Assembly: GCF_002726155.1 (NCBI RefSeq)
Contig: NZ_PBSH01000029.1
Span: 23,494-87,493, forward strand
Origin: Alcanivorax sp.
GTDB lineage: Bacteria; Pseudomonadota; Gammaproteobacteria; Pseudomonadales; Alcanivoracaceae
DNA: 64,000 bases
Direction: 5' to 3'
Part shown: in pieces, positions 40,609 to 49,972 of the stretch
Position numbering within the stretch: position 1 is the stretch's first letter
How the letters are laid out: each line of letters opens with the position of its first letter
Made by a program: the position numbers and the translations under genes
Notes under the pieces: model-generated
Databases searched by the model: none
What the model was told of the DNA's origin: nothing
The model's input: the letters and a program-made list of their open reading frames with translations, nothing else

Positions 40609-42441
40609 CTACTTACGGAAGAAAACCGATAGATCCAGCAGCACGTCAGCCAACGCATCACTGCGTTGCGCCAGCACCGTATCAGGCTCACTCACCGGCT
40701 TGTCCTGTGCATCGCTGATGCGCATTTCCGACAATCCGCCCGCCCCCAACGGCATGGCCACCTTGTAGTCCGGCCCGACATACGCCAGTGCATCCCAGCT
40801 CGCCACCAACCGGTAAGGACCGCCATCGGGTGCCAGCAATGAGTGCCCCACACTGTAATCGCTGGCGGGATTGTTCACCCCAAGCATGGACAACAAGGTA
40901 GGCACCATATCCAGATGGCTGGTGGGCCGGGTCACTACGCTCGGCTCACCGCCGGGAAACGCCAGCACCAATGGCACATGAATTTGCTCATTATGGAATT
41001 CCGAGTTATGCCCCCAGCGCCCGTTCTCCATAAACTCTTCCCCATGGTCGCCAGTAACAACCACGATCGTATTGTCCAGTTTCCCGCTCGTTTCCATGTA
41101 ATCGAGCACTCGCCCCAGCTGCTGATCCAAATGGTGGACAGCGTTGATGTAGCGGTTAAAAATGCCCGGCATATCGGCTTCAAGATCCATGGTCGCGTAA
41201 TTCATCTCTGGCAGATAATCCTTACGGATCACGCTCTCATCCGGAAAATAATAGCGGGCATGGGGGGATTCAAAGAACATGAAACCCATGAAGGGTGTGT
41301 CGTTCTTTTGCCGGCCAAGAAAACCCAATAACCGCTTCACATTACGGCGATCGCGCTGCCAGCCCGGCCCCACATCATCACTGGCCATATCCTTCCCCGA
41401 CACCGACACAAACAGGGTCTTGTCGAATTCCGGGTAACTGAAATTGGCACTGGTATACAGCCCCATGTGGTAGCCCGCTTGCTGCAACTGCGTCATCAGC
41501 ACCGGAGGCTTGCGCTCATCAAGCACACTGAACCAGTAGTTGCCGGGCAGACCGTAGAACAGGCTAAACAGGCCCATTCGGGTGCCATTGCCGCCGCTGA
41601 AATGCTGGGTAAACCGGGTGCCATGTTGCCCCGCAAAACGCCACAGGTTTGGCATGATGTCGGGCGTCAGCATATCCCAGCGCAAGGACTCCGCCACCAG
41701 GAACAGGATGTTCGGTCGCGCCGCATCAGCACTCACACGCAGCGGTGCCTTCGGATAATTCAGGCGGCCTTTGGCTCCCGCTTCCAGCCGGGCGCTGCGC
41801 ACCATCGTCACCCCACACTTTTCCGCTGCATGGCGAAACGTGGTGGGCTGGTAAAAGGGTATGCTTTGAGCGGCCATCAGCACCGGCCGATAACCTCTCA
41901 GATGACTGATGCCATAGGCTGCCCGCTCGCCAAGCATGCATAACACTAGCAGCGTGACAAGAATCACCGGACGCGGCATCGAACGGGCGCGCAGTAAGAA
42001 CAGCACTATCGCATGCATCGCCAGCACAGCCAGGCAGATCGCCGCCACCGTCCAGGAGGTGCCAGCGCTACCTCCCATGGACTCAATCCCCCCCGGCGTA
42101 ACAATCAGGTTCCAGACAAAACCATTGAGATGGAAGCCGTACATGGCATAGATCTGGCTATCGACCAGCAGCAACATGGTCATCAAGGTCGCCACCAACA
42201 CAACCCAAATCACCTGCACACTACTGCCCAGCACTTTCCCCAGCAGCCATCCCGAAGCAGCCACCAACAGTACATAGAGAAAGGCGTAACCACTCAGGGC
42301 CACAAGCATGAAGAGGACACCCGGAGACGGCAAGACAACCAGCGTGTCTCGCCCGATCCAAGCGCTGAGGAGAACAAACAACAGGAAAAGGAAAACGTAG
42401 TAACCGTGCAGGGAGATCCTGCCAAGACGTTGCTGACGCAT
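40609..42441 (-). CDS. Inner-membrane sulfatase-like protein (DUF3413 type)
   Basis: A 610-residue protein with four to five N-terminal membrane helices (about 10-190) of the DUF3413 type, then an alkaline-phosphatase-fold sulfatase domain (about 240-560). RPNILFLVAESLRWDML holds the first metal ligands, and VVVTGDHGEEFMENG holds the second metal pair. The expected nucleophile region lies near NGTR (about 285), with Thr as in phosphoethanolamine/phosphoglycerol transferases and not the Cys of true sulfatases. It may transfer a head group onto an envelope glycan or lipid. ATG at 42441; GTG at 42450 is an alternative. Confidence 0.8.
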   Translation of the reverse strand: MRQQRLGRISLHGYYVFLFLLFVLLSAWIGRDTLVVLPSPGVLFMLVALSGYAFLYVLLVAASGWLLGKVLGSSVQVIWVVLVATLMTMLLLVDSQIYAMYGFHLNGFVWNLIVTPGGIESMGGSAGTSWTVAAICLAVLAMHAIVLFLLRARSMPRPVILVTLLVLCMLGERAAYGISHLRGYRPVLMAAQSIPFYQPTTFRHAAEKCGVTMVRSARLEAGAKGRLNYPKAPLRVSADAARPNILFLVAESLRWDMLTPDIMPNLWRFAGQHGTRFTQHFSGGNGTRMGLFSLFYGLPGNYWFSVLDERKPPVLMTQLQQAGYHMGLYTSANFSYPEFDKTLFVSVSGKDMASDDVGPGWQRDRRNVKRLLGFLGRQKNDTPFMGFMFFESPHARYYFPDESVIRKDYLPEMNYATMDLEADMPGIFNRYINAVHHLDQQLGRVLDYMETSGKLDNTIVVVTGDHGEEFMENGRWGHNSEFHNEQIHVPLVLAFPGGEPSVVTRPTSHLDMVPTLLSMLGVNNPASDYSVGHSLLAPDGGPYRLVASWDALAYVGPDYKVAMPLGAGGLSEMRISDAQDKPVSEPDTVLAQRSDALADVLLDLSVFFRK

Positions 42442-42503
42442 CACAACCACTCATAAAAACAGGGCAGGAAAGCCTATTTCTACAAGCTTAAAGTGGGCTT
42501 AAA

Positions 42504-43496
42504 TCAACCCTCTTCTTCTTCCGCCGGCACCGGGCCGGCCACCGCAAATTGCTGTTTGGCGAAGGCCACCCGTTCGGCCACTGGACGGGTTTCGTCTTTC
42601 AGGGCCTCAAGCTGTTTCTCGATAATCTGGCAACGGCGCAGCAGGCCATCATCCATGGCGATCTGGATATTCAGACCCGGACGGGCATTCAACTCCAGCA
42701 TCATCGGCCCATGCTCGTGGTCCATCACCAGGTCCACCCCCAGATAGCCCAAGCCAGTCAGGTCGTAGCAACGGGCCGCCAGCTCCAGGCATTCCTGCCA
42801 GTCCGGCACGGTCAGCCCGGCCACCGGGTTGGCGGTATCCGGGTGACGCTCGATTTTCAGGTTGTGCCAGGTGCCATCCAGCGTGACCCCGGACGCCAGA
42901 TCCAGGCCCACACCAATGGCGCCCTGGTGCAGGTTCGCCTTGCCCTGGGATTGCCGGGTGGGCAAGCGCAACATGGCCGCCACCGGGTACCCCTTGAGCA
43001 CGATGATGCGAATATCCGGCACCCCTTCGAAGCTGATCCGGTTGAACAGCTCAGTAGAACGCACCCGGTATTCGATCAGCGCCTGGTCGCGATGGCCGCC
43101 GAGGGAATAGATACCGGAAATGATCCCGGAGATATGATGTTCAAGTTCTTCGGTGGTAATGATGCGCCCGGAAGCGGAGCGGAAATAATCCTCGAAGCGA
43201 TCGGCAATCACCATGATGCCGTCACCGCCGGCCCCTTGCGCGGGCTTGATCACGAAATCCCGGTGCTGCTCCACTACCCGGTGCAAGGTGCTAATGCCCT
43301 GCTCGGTGGCGATGGTGCCGTACATGTGCGGCACACGGATTCCCGCATCCAGCGCCATTTGCTTGGTCTGAATCTTGTCGTCCACCAACGGGTACAGGCT
43401 GCGTTTGTTATAACGCAGTATGTAATCGCCATTGCGCTGATTAATGCCCATAACGCCACGGGCGCGCAGGGCCTTGCGGGTTTTCGACCAGAACAT
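42504..43496 (-). CDS. Alpha-L-glutamate ligase-like ATP-grasp protein
   Basis: A 330-residue RimK-like ATP-grasp enzyme. The glycine loop is PAQGAGGDGIMVI (about 84-96), GVDLVMDHEHGPMMLELNARPGLN (about 250-273) holds the metal Asp/Glu/Asn, and a Glu-rich tail ends the protein. The ligand is unknown. It starts at the base where the transglutaminase-like gene ends. The order retropepsin-like protease, transglutaminase-like membrane protein, ATP-grasp is a conserved trio (named rloA-rloB-rloC in some databases, linked to osmotic stress); I give no symbol because I could not check. Confidence 0.85.
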   Translation of the reverse strand: MFWSKTRKALRARGVMGINQRNGDYILRYNKRSLYPLVDDKIQTKQMALDAGIRVPHMYGTIATEQGISTLHRVVEQHRDFVIKPAQGAGGDGIMVIADRFEDYFRSASGRIITTEELEHHISGIISGIYSLGGHRDQALIEYRVRSTELFNRISFEGVPDIRIIVLKGYPVAAMLRLPTRQSQGKANLHQGAIGVGLDLASGVTLDGTWHNLKIERHPDTANPVAGLTVPDWQECLELAARCYDLTGLGYLGVDLVMDHEHGPMMLELNARPGLNIQIAMDDGLLRRCQIIEKQLEALKDETRPVAERVAFAKQQFAVAGPVPAEEEEG

Positions 43497-45031
43497 CAGC
43501 GTTTATCCCCGTCCACCATGGCACGGAACCGCAACAGCTCGGTGAGGCGATAGCCCCGGTAGTGCCCCATCAGCACCATGATTGCGGCCAGGCACAGCAA
43601 CACGCCCGGGAAGGTGAACACGAAATACACCAGCGGCTGCCACACCATCAACAGGTGACAGAAGATGGCGGCCACCAGCGTGCCCAGTGCCACCTTCAGC
43701 GACTGGGTACCACCACGCTCTTCCCAGACGATGGAAGTCCGCTCGATCACCATGGTCAGAATCACCATGGGGAACAACGCCACCGACAAGCCCGAGCCCA
43801 TGCCCAGCTTGTAGCCCAGCAGGCTGATCAACGCCATGGCAATCACCACAAAGGTAAGCACCACGGAAAGCCGGGGTAATAACTGTAATTTTAGATGCTC
43901 GAGATACGAGCGCACCGACAAGCCGATGGCGGTGATGGAGGTAAACAGCAATACCCCCCAGACTACCTGGGTTTCACGGAATGCCAGGGCGATCAGCACC
44001 GGAGTAAAGGTCCCCAGGGTTTCCATACCGATCAGCGAACGGATAAACAGCACCAACATAACGCCCACCGGAATCATCACCAGGATGCGGTACAGCTGCT
44101 GGGCAGGTAAGGGCAATTCGTAAAGGGAGAAATCGATAAAACTGCTTACGTCTTTCAAACGCAGGGACTGGGCCAGCTGCAACGCGCTCATTTCGTTCTC
44201 ATGCACGCTGAAACTCACGTCCGCAGACTTGCCGCCTTCGATATTCAGCAGCGGCCCGGGACCACTCCACCAGACCAGACGGTCTTCCGGCAGGCCCTGC
44301 TGGCCATTGAGCGGATTGAAATAAAGCCATTTCTTGCCGTTAAAGCTGCGTAGCCACAGCTCCGGCTGCTGTTCCTGACTCTCCGCCAGGCGCAATGTAT
44401 GTACCGGTTCAGCGGGGATATGCGCCACCGCCAACAGCAGATCAATCACGCTGGCCCGATTCTCCGGGCTCACATCGCTGCCCAGCAGCAGCTGGACATT
44501 ATCGTTTTCCAGCTCGTTGACCCGCTTGATGGTCTCGCTGATAAAGGTTTCCACATCCGCCGAGTGCTGGCGAATCGGCTCCAGCAGAGCGTCAGCGGCC
44601 AGCTTGTCCGGGCCGTCCAGTGTCGGAGCCGGGCGGAATTGGGGGCCGGGGTCATTTTCCGGAGCATCCGCATAACGCGGCGTGAGCATGAGGCGGTAAT
44701 AGAGGTACTGGTTGCCTTCGGCGCGACGGGACGACCAGGTCACTTGCCGGTTGCCTTTCTCCACATTCACGTTCACGCCGTAATTGTTGGAGATAAAACT
44801 TTCATTGAGGGTGGTATAGCCCACTCCCAGTGGCGGCACGAACATGCGCACTTTGACGGGCTTGTTGGCCTTGGCCGAAAAAGACACCTGAGCATCAACG
44901 ACCCACACCGGGTCCTTCTCGTCCTGGCTGAGCGGCACATTTTGTACCAACAGCTGGTAAGCGATACTGCCGCCCCCCAACAAAAGCAGGAAAACGGCAA
45001 GCAGCCGCGCTTGCAACTTCACAGAACCCAT
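43496..45031 (-). CDS. Inactive-transglutaminase-like seven-helix membrane protein
   Basis: A 511-residue inner-membrane protein. It has an N-terminal helix (about 8-28), then a long periplasmic part of two subdomains (about 40-250), the second transglutaminase-like without a visible Cys-His-Asp triad. Six or seven helices follow (about 305-490), including SLIGMETLGTFTPVLIALAF. It belongs to the UUP1/7TM-transglutaminase type. Middle gene of the trio, with TAATG and 1-base overlaps to its neighbours. Confidence 0.82.
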   Translation of the reverse strand: MGSVKLQARLLAVFLLLLGGGSIAYQLLVQNVPLSQDEKDPVWVVDAQVSFSAKANKPVKVRMFVPPLGVGYTTLNESFISNNYGVNVNVEKGNRQVTWSSRRAEGNQYLYYRLMLTPRYADAPENDPGPQFRPAPTLDGPDKLAADALLEPIRQHSADVETFISETIKRVNELENDNVQLLLGSDVSPENRASVIDLLLAVAHIPAEPVHTLRLAESQEQQPELWLRSFNGKKWLYFNPLNGQQGLPEDRLVWWSGPGPLLNIEGGKSADVSFSVHENEMSALQLAQSLRLKDVSSFIDFSLYELPLPAQQLYRILVMIPVGVMLVLFIRSLIGMETLGTFTPVLIALAFRETQVVWGVLLFTSITAIGLSVRSYLEHLKLQLLPRLSVVLTFVVIAMALISLLGYKLGMGSGLSVALFPMVILTMVIERTSIVWEERGGTQSLKVALGTLVAAIFCHLLMVWQPLVYFVFTFPGVLLCLAAIMVLMGHYRGYRLTELLRFRAMVDGDKR

Positions 45032-45645
45032 TATAGCGCCTCGGCAGCCTCCATTGTCTCGTCGTCGCTCTCGACAACCTTGTCTTCACTATTGTCTTCA
45101 CTGGCCTGACAACCGGGTTCGCCCACCGCCATCGATAGCGATGGGTCCACCAATGCGCCCAGGCCTTGCAGCGCTTCGGAGCCCATCAGCAACGGATAAC
45201 GAAACTCGCTGCGGTCTGTCAGGTTAACTTCAATCTGTTCCTGGCGGTTGCCCATGCAAACCGTCAGGGTTACCACCGGACGACGGCTGTAGTCCCTCTC
45301 ACCCGGCGACACACTTTCTGCCCGTCGCTTGATGCGCACATGCCCTGACAGTGGCAGCTCCACATCATCCCATTGTTCCGCGCTAATACCCCAATCTTCC
45401 CGGTCATCGCGGTCGATGGACAGGTCGAACTCGACCATTTCCACGCCATCCTGCTCAAAAGTACGGATGTAACGAGCGCTCAGGGAGGCAGAATCCGCCC
45501 CTGTATCCAGCTTGGCAGGTACCGTAATGCCCAACTCCTTGATATGCACTTTTTCGTGCAAGCCATAAATCATCTTGCCGGATGAGTCGTCAGCCACCAC
45601 CACCAAGGGCGCCAGCGCCAACAGCAAAGCAAGGAATGTGCGCAT
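45031..45645 (-). CDS. Retropepsin-like 'ATP-dependent zinc protease' family protein
   Basis: A 204-residue exported protein with a signal peptide ending VVVA (about 18). The aspartic-protease-like motif KLDTGADSASLSA (about 41-53) contains the DTG(A) nucleophile; despite the family name no ATP-binding motif is visible. LLMGSEALQGLG (about 152-163) resembles the second retropepsin-like strand. The tail is Glu/Asp-rich. It is the first gene of the trio with the transglutaminase-like and ATP-grasp genes and probably acts in the periplasm. Confidence 0.83.
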   Translation of the reverse strand: MRTFLALLLALAPLVVVADDSSGKMIYGLHEKVHIKELGITVPAKLDTGADSASLSARYIRTFEQDGVEMVEFDLSIDRDDREDWGISAEQWDDVELPLSGHVRIKRRAESVSPGERDYSRRPVVTLTVCMGNRQEQIEVNLTDRSEFRYPLLMGSEALQGLGALVDPSLSMAVGEPGCQASEDNSEDKVVESDDETMEAAEAL

Positions 45646-45850
45646 TATAACAACCTGATTGTAAAAGCATTACAGCCTGATCACGGGATTTCCGACCCAG
45701 CCTCTGACCGGTCCCCCGGAAAATGGTTGCGCCATTCTAGGCGATCATTGAGCCTCTCGCAGGCTCAACCGTGAAATTTTGAACTTGTTCACAATTGCCA
45801 ATCTTACGATAAAGGCTGACCGGCGGGCTATCACCCACACGCTACGCTGC

Positions 45851-45890
45851 TATAATGCGCGCCCCTGCGAAACCGCTGGCACGGTTTCGC
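45851..45890 (+). promoter_or_regulatory. typA promoter -10 box and leader hairpin
   Basis: TATAAT (45851-45856) is followed by a GC-rich discriminator (GCGCGCCCC), typical of growth-rate-controlled promoters; no clear -35 is seen. A perfect 9-bp hairpin GCGAAACCG/CGGTTTCGC (45867-45875 with 45882-45890) lies in the leader, 23 bases before the start codon. Confidence 0.5.
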
Positions 45891-45913
45891 CCACCATATT
45901 TGGAGCAACACTA

Positions 45914-47722
45914 GTGATTGAACGTCTGCGCAATATCGCCATCATCGCCCACGTTGACCACGGCAAGACCACCCTGGTGGACAAGCTGCTGCAACAGTCT
46001 GGCACCCTGGGAGATCGCGCCGGCGACATCGAACGGGTCATGGACTCCAACGACCTGGAAAAGGAGCGGGGCATTACCATTCTGTCCAAGAACACCGCCA
46101 TCCAGTGGAATGACTATCGCATCAACATCGTGGACACCCCTGGCCACGCCGACTTCGGCGGTGAGGTAGAGCGGGTTATGTCCATGGTGGATTCCGTGCT
46201 GCTGCTGGTAGACGCAGTGGACGGCCCCATGCCGCAAACCCGCTTCGTGACCCAGAAAGCGTTCGCCGCCGGCCTCAGACCCATCGTCGTGATCAACAAG
46301 ATCGACCGCCCCGGTGCCCGCCCGGACTGGGTGATGGATCAGGTCTTCGACCTGTTCGACAACCTGGGTGCCACCGACGAGCAACTGGACTTCCCGGTGA
46401 TCTACGCCTCCGCCCTGAACGGCATTGCCGGCCTGGACGCAGATGATCTGGCCGACGACATGACCCCGCTGCTGCAAGCCATCGTCGACAAGGTGGACTA
46501 CCCGAACGTAGACGCCGACGGCCCCTTCCAGATGCAAATTTCCTCTCTGGACTACAACAGCTACCTGGGTATCGTCGGTATTGGCCGGGTCAAGCGCGGC
46601 AACATCAAGGCCAACAGCCCGGTGAAAGTGATCGGCGCCGACGGCAATGTCCGTAACGGCAAGATCCTCACCATCATGGGTTACCACGGCCTGGAGCGCG
46701 TCGATGCCACCACTGCGTCCGCTGGCGAAATCGTCTGCATCACCGGCCTGGATCCGCTGAACATTTCCGACACCCTGTGTGATCCGCTGAATGTGGAAGC
46801 GCTGACCCCGCTGAGCGTGGACGAACCCACCGTCAGCATGTTCTTCCACGTGAACACCTCACCCTTTGCCGGCCAAGACGGCAAGTTCGTTACCAGCCGC
46901 CAGATCCGTGAGCGCCTGGAAGCCGAACTCAAGCACAACGTGGCCCTGCGCGTTGAAGAAACCGGCAGCGCCGACCAGTTCCGCGTCTCCGGCCGTGGCG
47001 AGCTGCACCTGTCGGTACTGATCGAGAACATGCGTCGCGAAGGCTTCGAGCTGGCCGTAGGCCGCCCGCAGGTAATCATCCGTGAAGAAGACGGCGTGAA
47101 ACAGGAACCCTACGAAACGGTTGTGGCCGACGTGGAAGAACAGCATCAGGGCGCCATCATGGAGCACCTGGGGCTGCGCAAGGCCGAGATGACCAACATG
47201 GAACCGGACGGCAAAGGCCGGGTTCGCCTGGAATTCCTGGTACCAAGTCGAGGCCTGATCGGTTTCCGTAGCCAGTTCCTGACCCTGACTTCCGGCACCG
47301 GCATCCTTAACAGCACCTTCAGCCACTACGGCGAGCACAAGGCCGGCGACATGGCCAAACGCATCAACGGTGTGCTGGTATCCATGGTGAAAGGCAAAGT
47401 GCTGGGCTTCGCCCTGTTCAACCTGCAAGAACGTGGCCGCATGCTGATCGACCCGAACGTGGACGTGTACGAAGGCCAGATCATCGGCATCCACAGCCGT
47501 GGCAACGACCTGGTGGTCAACCCCACCAAGGGCAAGCAGCTGACCAACATGCGCGCCTCCGGCACCGATGAGAACATCGTTCTCACCCCGCCGATCCGTT
47601 TCAGCCTGGAACAGGCGCTGGACTTCATCGAAGACGACGAGCTGGTAGAAGTGACCCCCAACTCCCTGCGTATTCGCAAGAAGCTACTCACCGAAACCGA
47701 GCGCAAGCGCGCCGGCCGGTAA
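45914..47722 (+). CDS. typA: Translational GTPase TypA/BipA
   Basis: Ribosome-associated GTPase (602 residues) for ribosome assembly and stress or cold adaptation. The G1 motif AHVDHGKTT (about 11-19), G2 RGITI, G3 [10 protein letters not shown] (about 76-85) and G4 NKID (about 130-133) are intact. Domains III and V and the BipA-specific C-terminal domain (about 480-600) follow. The start is GTG at 45914 with TGGAG upstream; the longer frame from 45779 runs through the promoter and hairpin. A rho-independent terminator follows. Confidence 0.97.
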   Translation: MIERLRNIAIIAHVDHGKTTLVDKLLQQSGTLGDRAGDIERVMDSNDLEKERGITILSKNTAIQWNDYRINIVDTPGHADFGGEVERVMSMVDSVLLLVDAVDGPMPQTRFVTQKAFAAGLRPIVVINKIDRPGARPDWVMDQVFDLFDNLGATDEQLDFPVIYASALNGIAGLDADDLADDMTPLLQAIVDKVDYPNVDADGPFQMQISSLDYNSYLGIVGIGRVKRGNIKANSPVKVIGADGNVRNGKILTIMGYHGLERVDATTASAGEIVCITGLDPLNISDTLCDPLNVEALTPLSVDEPTVSMFFHVNTSPFAGQDGKFVTSRQIRERLEAELKHNVALRVEETGSADQFRVSGRGELHLSVLIENMRREGFELAVGRPQVIIREEDGVKQEPYETVVADVEEQHQGAIMEHLGLRKAEMTNMEPDGKGRVRLEFLVPSRGLIGFRSQFLTLTSGTGILNSTFSHYGEHKAGDMAKRINGVLVSMVKGKVLGFALFNLQERGRMLIDPNVDVYEGQIIGIHSRGNDLVVNPTKGKQLTNMRASGTDENIVLTPPIRFSLEQALDFIEDDELVEVTPNSLRIRKKLLTETERKRAGR

Positions 47723-47749
47723 GCAAGAGGCGCAACCACGCTGCACACA

Positions 47750-47783
47750 AAAAACGCCACGCCTAAAAACGTGGCGTTTTTTA
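47750..47783 (+). terminator. Rho-independent terminator of typA
   Basis: AACGCCACG (47753-47761) and CGTGGCGTT (47770-47778) form a 9-bp stem, preceded by A residues and followed by TTTT, so it can work in both directions. Confidence 0.88.
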
Positions 47784-47808
47784 TGTCTAGTGCACCGTCA
47801 GCGCGCCT

Positions 47809-48144
47809 TTAACGCAAGAGCATCAACACCAGCGCCGCGCCGATCACCAACCCCACTATCAAACCCGCCATAAATCCCTGCCCGGCCAGCGGTGCCGCAC
47901 CGATAGTGGACGCCCCCTCTCCCGGATCCGCCGGCTGACTGGCCTCGAACTCAGCAATCACTTCCCGGGCCCGCGTTTCATCGTTGGCGGCCACCCATAC
48001 TGTCGCCAGACCCGCCGCCGGCAGCTCACCCATGCCGCCCTGCAACATATCGCCATGCACCTGGGCCATGATACCCACCTGGTCCAGCAGGTTGGCCAGC
48101 ATATGGGCTTCAATCATGTGTCGCGCCTGAAACACACACTTCAC
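47809..48144 (-). CDS. DUF2007 domain protein with C-terminal membrane helix
   Basis: A 111-residue protein. The DUF2007 fold (about 1-70) starts KCVFQARHMIEAHMLANLLDQ, and a hydrophobic helix (about 90-110) ends at the C-terminus, so it is tail-anchored. DUF2007 is a small PII-like signal-transduction fold of unknown ligand. The start is GTG at 48144 with AGGAGAGG six bases upstream. The next gene upstream on this strand is a DUF4377 lipoprotein 16 bases away. Confidence 0.8.
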   Translation of the reverse strand: MKCVFQARHMIEAHMLANLLDQVGIMAQVHGDMLQGGMGELPAAGLATVWVAANDETRAREVIAEFEASQPADPGEGASTIGAAPLAGQGFMAGLIVGLVIGAALVLMLLR

Positions 48145-48160
48145 CAGGCCTCTCCTTTCG

Positions 48161-48496
48161 TTACGGGTTCACCGGGGTTTTCTCCACCACTTCCAGCAGT
48201 GTATAGCGCAAGCTGCTGCCATCCGCCGGCGGCGATTCCACGTTTTCGACCTTCACTCGCAGGGTGTACTGAAACCCCTCTTCGTAAGTAAAGCCCTCTA
48301 CGTGGTTATAGAATAACTCCCAATTGGCATCGACCTCCTGCTTGACCCGTAAACACTCCATTACGCCGACACCAATACATGCCGAGCCATAGGGCGCCAC
48401 ATAAAGAAGCTGCCCGGGCTTGTCCTGCGGCGAAGGCTCATTGCAACCGGCCAGTAAAAACAACAACACCAAGGTCCCGCGTTTCCACATCATCAT
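48161..48496 (-). CDS. DUF4377 lipoprotein
   Basis: A 111-residue predicted lipoprotein with lipobox LLAGC (Cys about 18). [21 protein letters not shown] (about 33-53) and [20 protein letters not shown] (about 62-81) fit the DUF4377 pattern, often called META-like. Three ATGs in a row mark the start. It is in line with the DUF2007 gene and probably co-transcribed. Role unknown, possibly stress related. Confidence 0.8.
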   Translation of the reverse strand: MMMWKRGTLVLLFLLAGCNEPSPQDKPGQLLYVAPYGSACIGVGVMECLRVKQEVDANWELFYNHVEGFTYEEGFQYTLRVKVENVESPPADGSSLRYTLLEVVEKTPVNP

Positions 48497-48588
48497 CCAT
48501 GTCCTGTTATTCTTGTCGTAGCGCTTATCGTAGCTCTTACTCTAGTGCCGATCAGTACCACGCCCACCCCGCCAAGGCAAAACCCGAC

Positions 48589-49059
48589 ATGCTGCATATC
48601 GCCCTGTTCGAGCCGGAAATCCCCCCCAACACCGGCAACATTATCCGCCTGGCCGCCAACACCGGCGCCCAGTTGCATCTAATTGAACCATTGGGGTTTT
48701 CCCTGGAAGAGAAGAAACTGCGCCGCGCCGGCCTCGACTACAGCGAGTTCGCCGCATTACAGGTGCATCGGGATTTTGCCGCATTTCAGGAAAGTGTCGC
48801 TGGCCAGCGGCTGTTCGCCATGACCACCAAGGGTAGCCGCCCCCATAGCGAAGCCTGTTTTCAGGACGGAGATGTTCTGTTATTCGGGCCGGAAACCCGC
48901 GGCCTGCCGGACCCCATTCTGGAAAGTCTGCCGCCAACACAGAGATTGCGCCTGCCCATGGTGGCGGATAGCCGCAGCCTTAATCTCAGCAATGCCGTTG
49001 CCGTAACGCTCTATGAAGCATGGCGACAACGGGGATACGAAGGAGCAGCTGATAGTTAA
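48589..49059 (+). CDS. trmL: tRNA (cytidine/uridine-2'-O-)-methyltransferase TrmL
   Basis: SPOUT-class methyltransferase of 156 residues that methylates the ribose at position 34 of leucine tRNAs. The N-terminal [20 protein letters not shown] (residues 3-22) and the SAM knot with [11 protein letters not shown] (about 101-111) and LRLPM...[12 protein letters not shown] (about 125-145) are diagnostic. The start at 48589 gives the family length; the longer frame to 48379 overlaps the lipoprotein gene on the other strand. The stop codon TAA lies inside the left end of repeat copy B. Confidence 0.95.
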   Translation: MLHIALFEPEIPPNTGNIIRLAANTGAQLHLIEPLGFSLEEKKLRRAGLDYSEFAALQVHRDFAAFQESVAGQRLFAMTTKGSRPHSEACFQDGDVLLFGPETRGLPDPILESLPPTQRLRLPMVADSRSLNLSNAVAVTLYEAWRQRGYEGAADS

Positions 49060-49207
49060 TAATGAATAATTAATAACGTCACGGGATAGATTTTGTCCGT
49101 ATTGAAACGCAAGAGGCCGCGCCCATACTCTGGGCGCGGCCTCTTGCATTCCGGCATAACAAACGCTGCACGCGCAGCTTTTAATTATCCGTTATTAACC
49201 ATTAATT
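49053..49207. repeat. Terminator-like inverted-repeat element, copy B
   Basis: The core is a perfect 17-bp stem (49109-49125 with 49131-49147) that shares 15 stem bases with copy A at 32.7 kb. The ends form imperfect AT-rich terminal inverted repeats: 49053-49074 pairs with about 49181-49202. It lies between trmL and the convergent secB. The left end includes the trmL stop codon and the right end stops about 6 bases from the secB stop, so it may be a MITE-like element that acts as terminator. Confidence 0.65.
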
Positions 49208-49212
49208 GCAGT

Positions 49213-49686
49213 TTACTGAACGGTCTCGCCCGCCGCCGCAGCATTTTCCTGTTGCTGCTGACGCTGCTGCTGATACAGCGCATCGAAGTTGATCGGCTGC
49301 AGCACCATCTGCGGGAATGACCCCTTGGCCACCAGGTCCGACACCACTTCACGGACATACGGGAACAGCAGATTCGGGCAATACGCGCCGAGCAATTGCG
49401 CCCGCTCTTCGCCTTCGATGCCTTTCACGGTAAAGATGCCTGCCTGCTTCACTTCCACCAGGTAGAACGTCTTTTCTTCGGCTTCGTCCTTGGCGGTCAC
49501 CGTCACGGTGATTTCCACTTCGAACTCATCGCCTTCACCCACACGGCGGGCGCTGTTGTTCAGCTGCACGTTCACCTTGGGTTTCCATTCCTGCAGGAAC
49601 ACTTCCGGCGCACCCGGGCACTCGAAGGATGTGTCTTTCAGGTAAATACGCTGCAGTTGGAAAACCTGTTGCTGTTCATCAGCCAT
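49213..49686 (-). CDS. secB: Protein-export chaperone SecB
   Basis: Tetrameric cytoplasmic chaperone (157 residues) that keeps preproteins unfolded and hands them to SecA. The IYLKDTSFECPGAP segment (about 13-26), VKQAGIFTV and the LLGAYCPNLLFPYVREVVSDL block (about 103-123) are highly typical. AGGAG lies before the ATG. It follows grxC and a rhodanese gene, the Pseudomonas order. Confidence 0.96.
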   Translation of the reverse strand: MADEQQQVFQLQRIYLKDTSFECPGAPEVFLQEWKPKVNVQLNNSARRVGEGDEFEVEITVTVTAKDEAEEKTFYLVEVKQAGIFTVKGIEGEERAQLLGAYCPNLLFPYVREVVSDLVAKGSFPQMVLQPINFDALYQQQRQQQQENAAAAGETVQ

Positions 49687-49698
49687 GTTCTTCTCCTG

Positions 49699-49959
49699 TT
49701 ACTGGCCTGCTCCGAGCAGAGCATCGAGCTCCCCCGCCCGCTCCAGAGCAAAAAGTTCATCACAGCCACCGATGGCGTGATCATTAATGAAAATCTGCGG
49801 CACCGTGCGGGCACCGCCGCGCTGCATCATGACTGCACGCTGCTGGGGCTCGCGATCCACATCGGTATCCTCGAACACCACATTCTTGCTGTTCAGCAAC
49901 TGCTTGGCACGCACGCAAAACGGGCACCAGGCAGTGGTATACAGTTCGACCTTGGCCAT
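49699..49959 (-). CDS. grxC: Glutaredoxin 3
   Basis: An 86-residue thiol oxidoreductase with the dithiol active site CPFC (11-14). TVPQIFIND (about 53-61) and GGCDEL (about 64-69) form the glutathione-binding groove. GGAGG precedes the start. It lies between the rhodanese and secB genes, probably in one transcript. Confidence 0.95.
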   Translation of the reverse strand: MAKVELYTTAWCPFCVRAKQLLNSKNVVFEDTDVDREPQQRAVMMQRGGARTVPQIFINDHAIGGCDELFALERAGELDALLGAGQ

Positions 49960-49972
49960 CTCTGCCTCCTGC

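Noticed and set aside
45911..46849. A 312-codon minus-strand frame opposite typA
   Set aside because: Shadow of the typA reading frame with no family resemblance.
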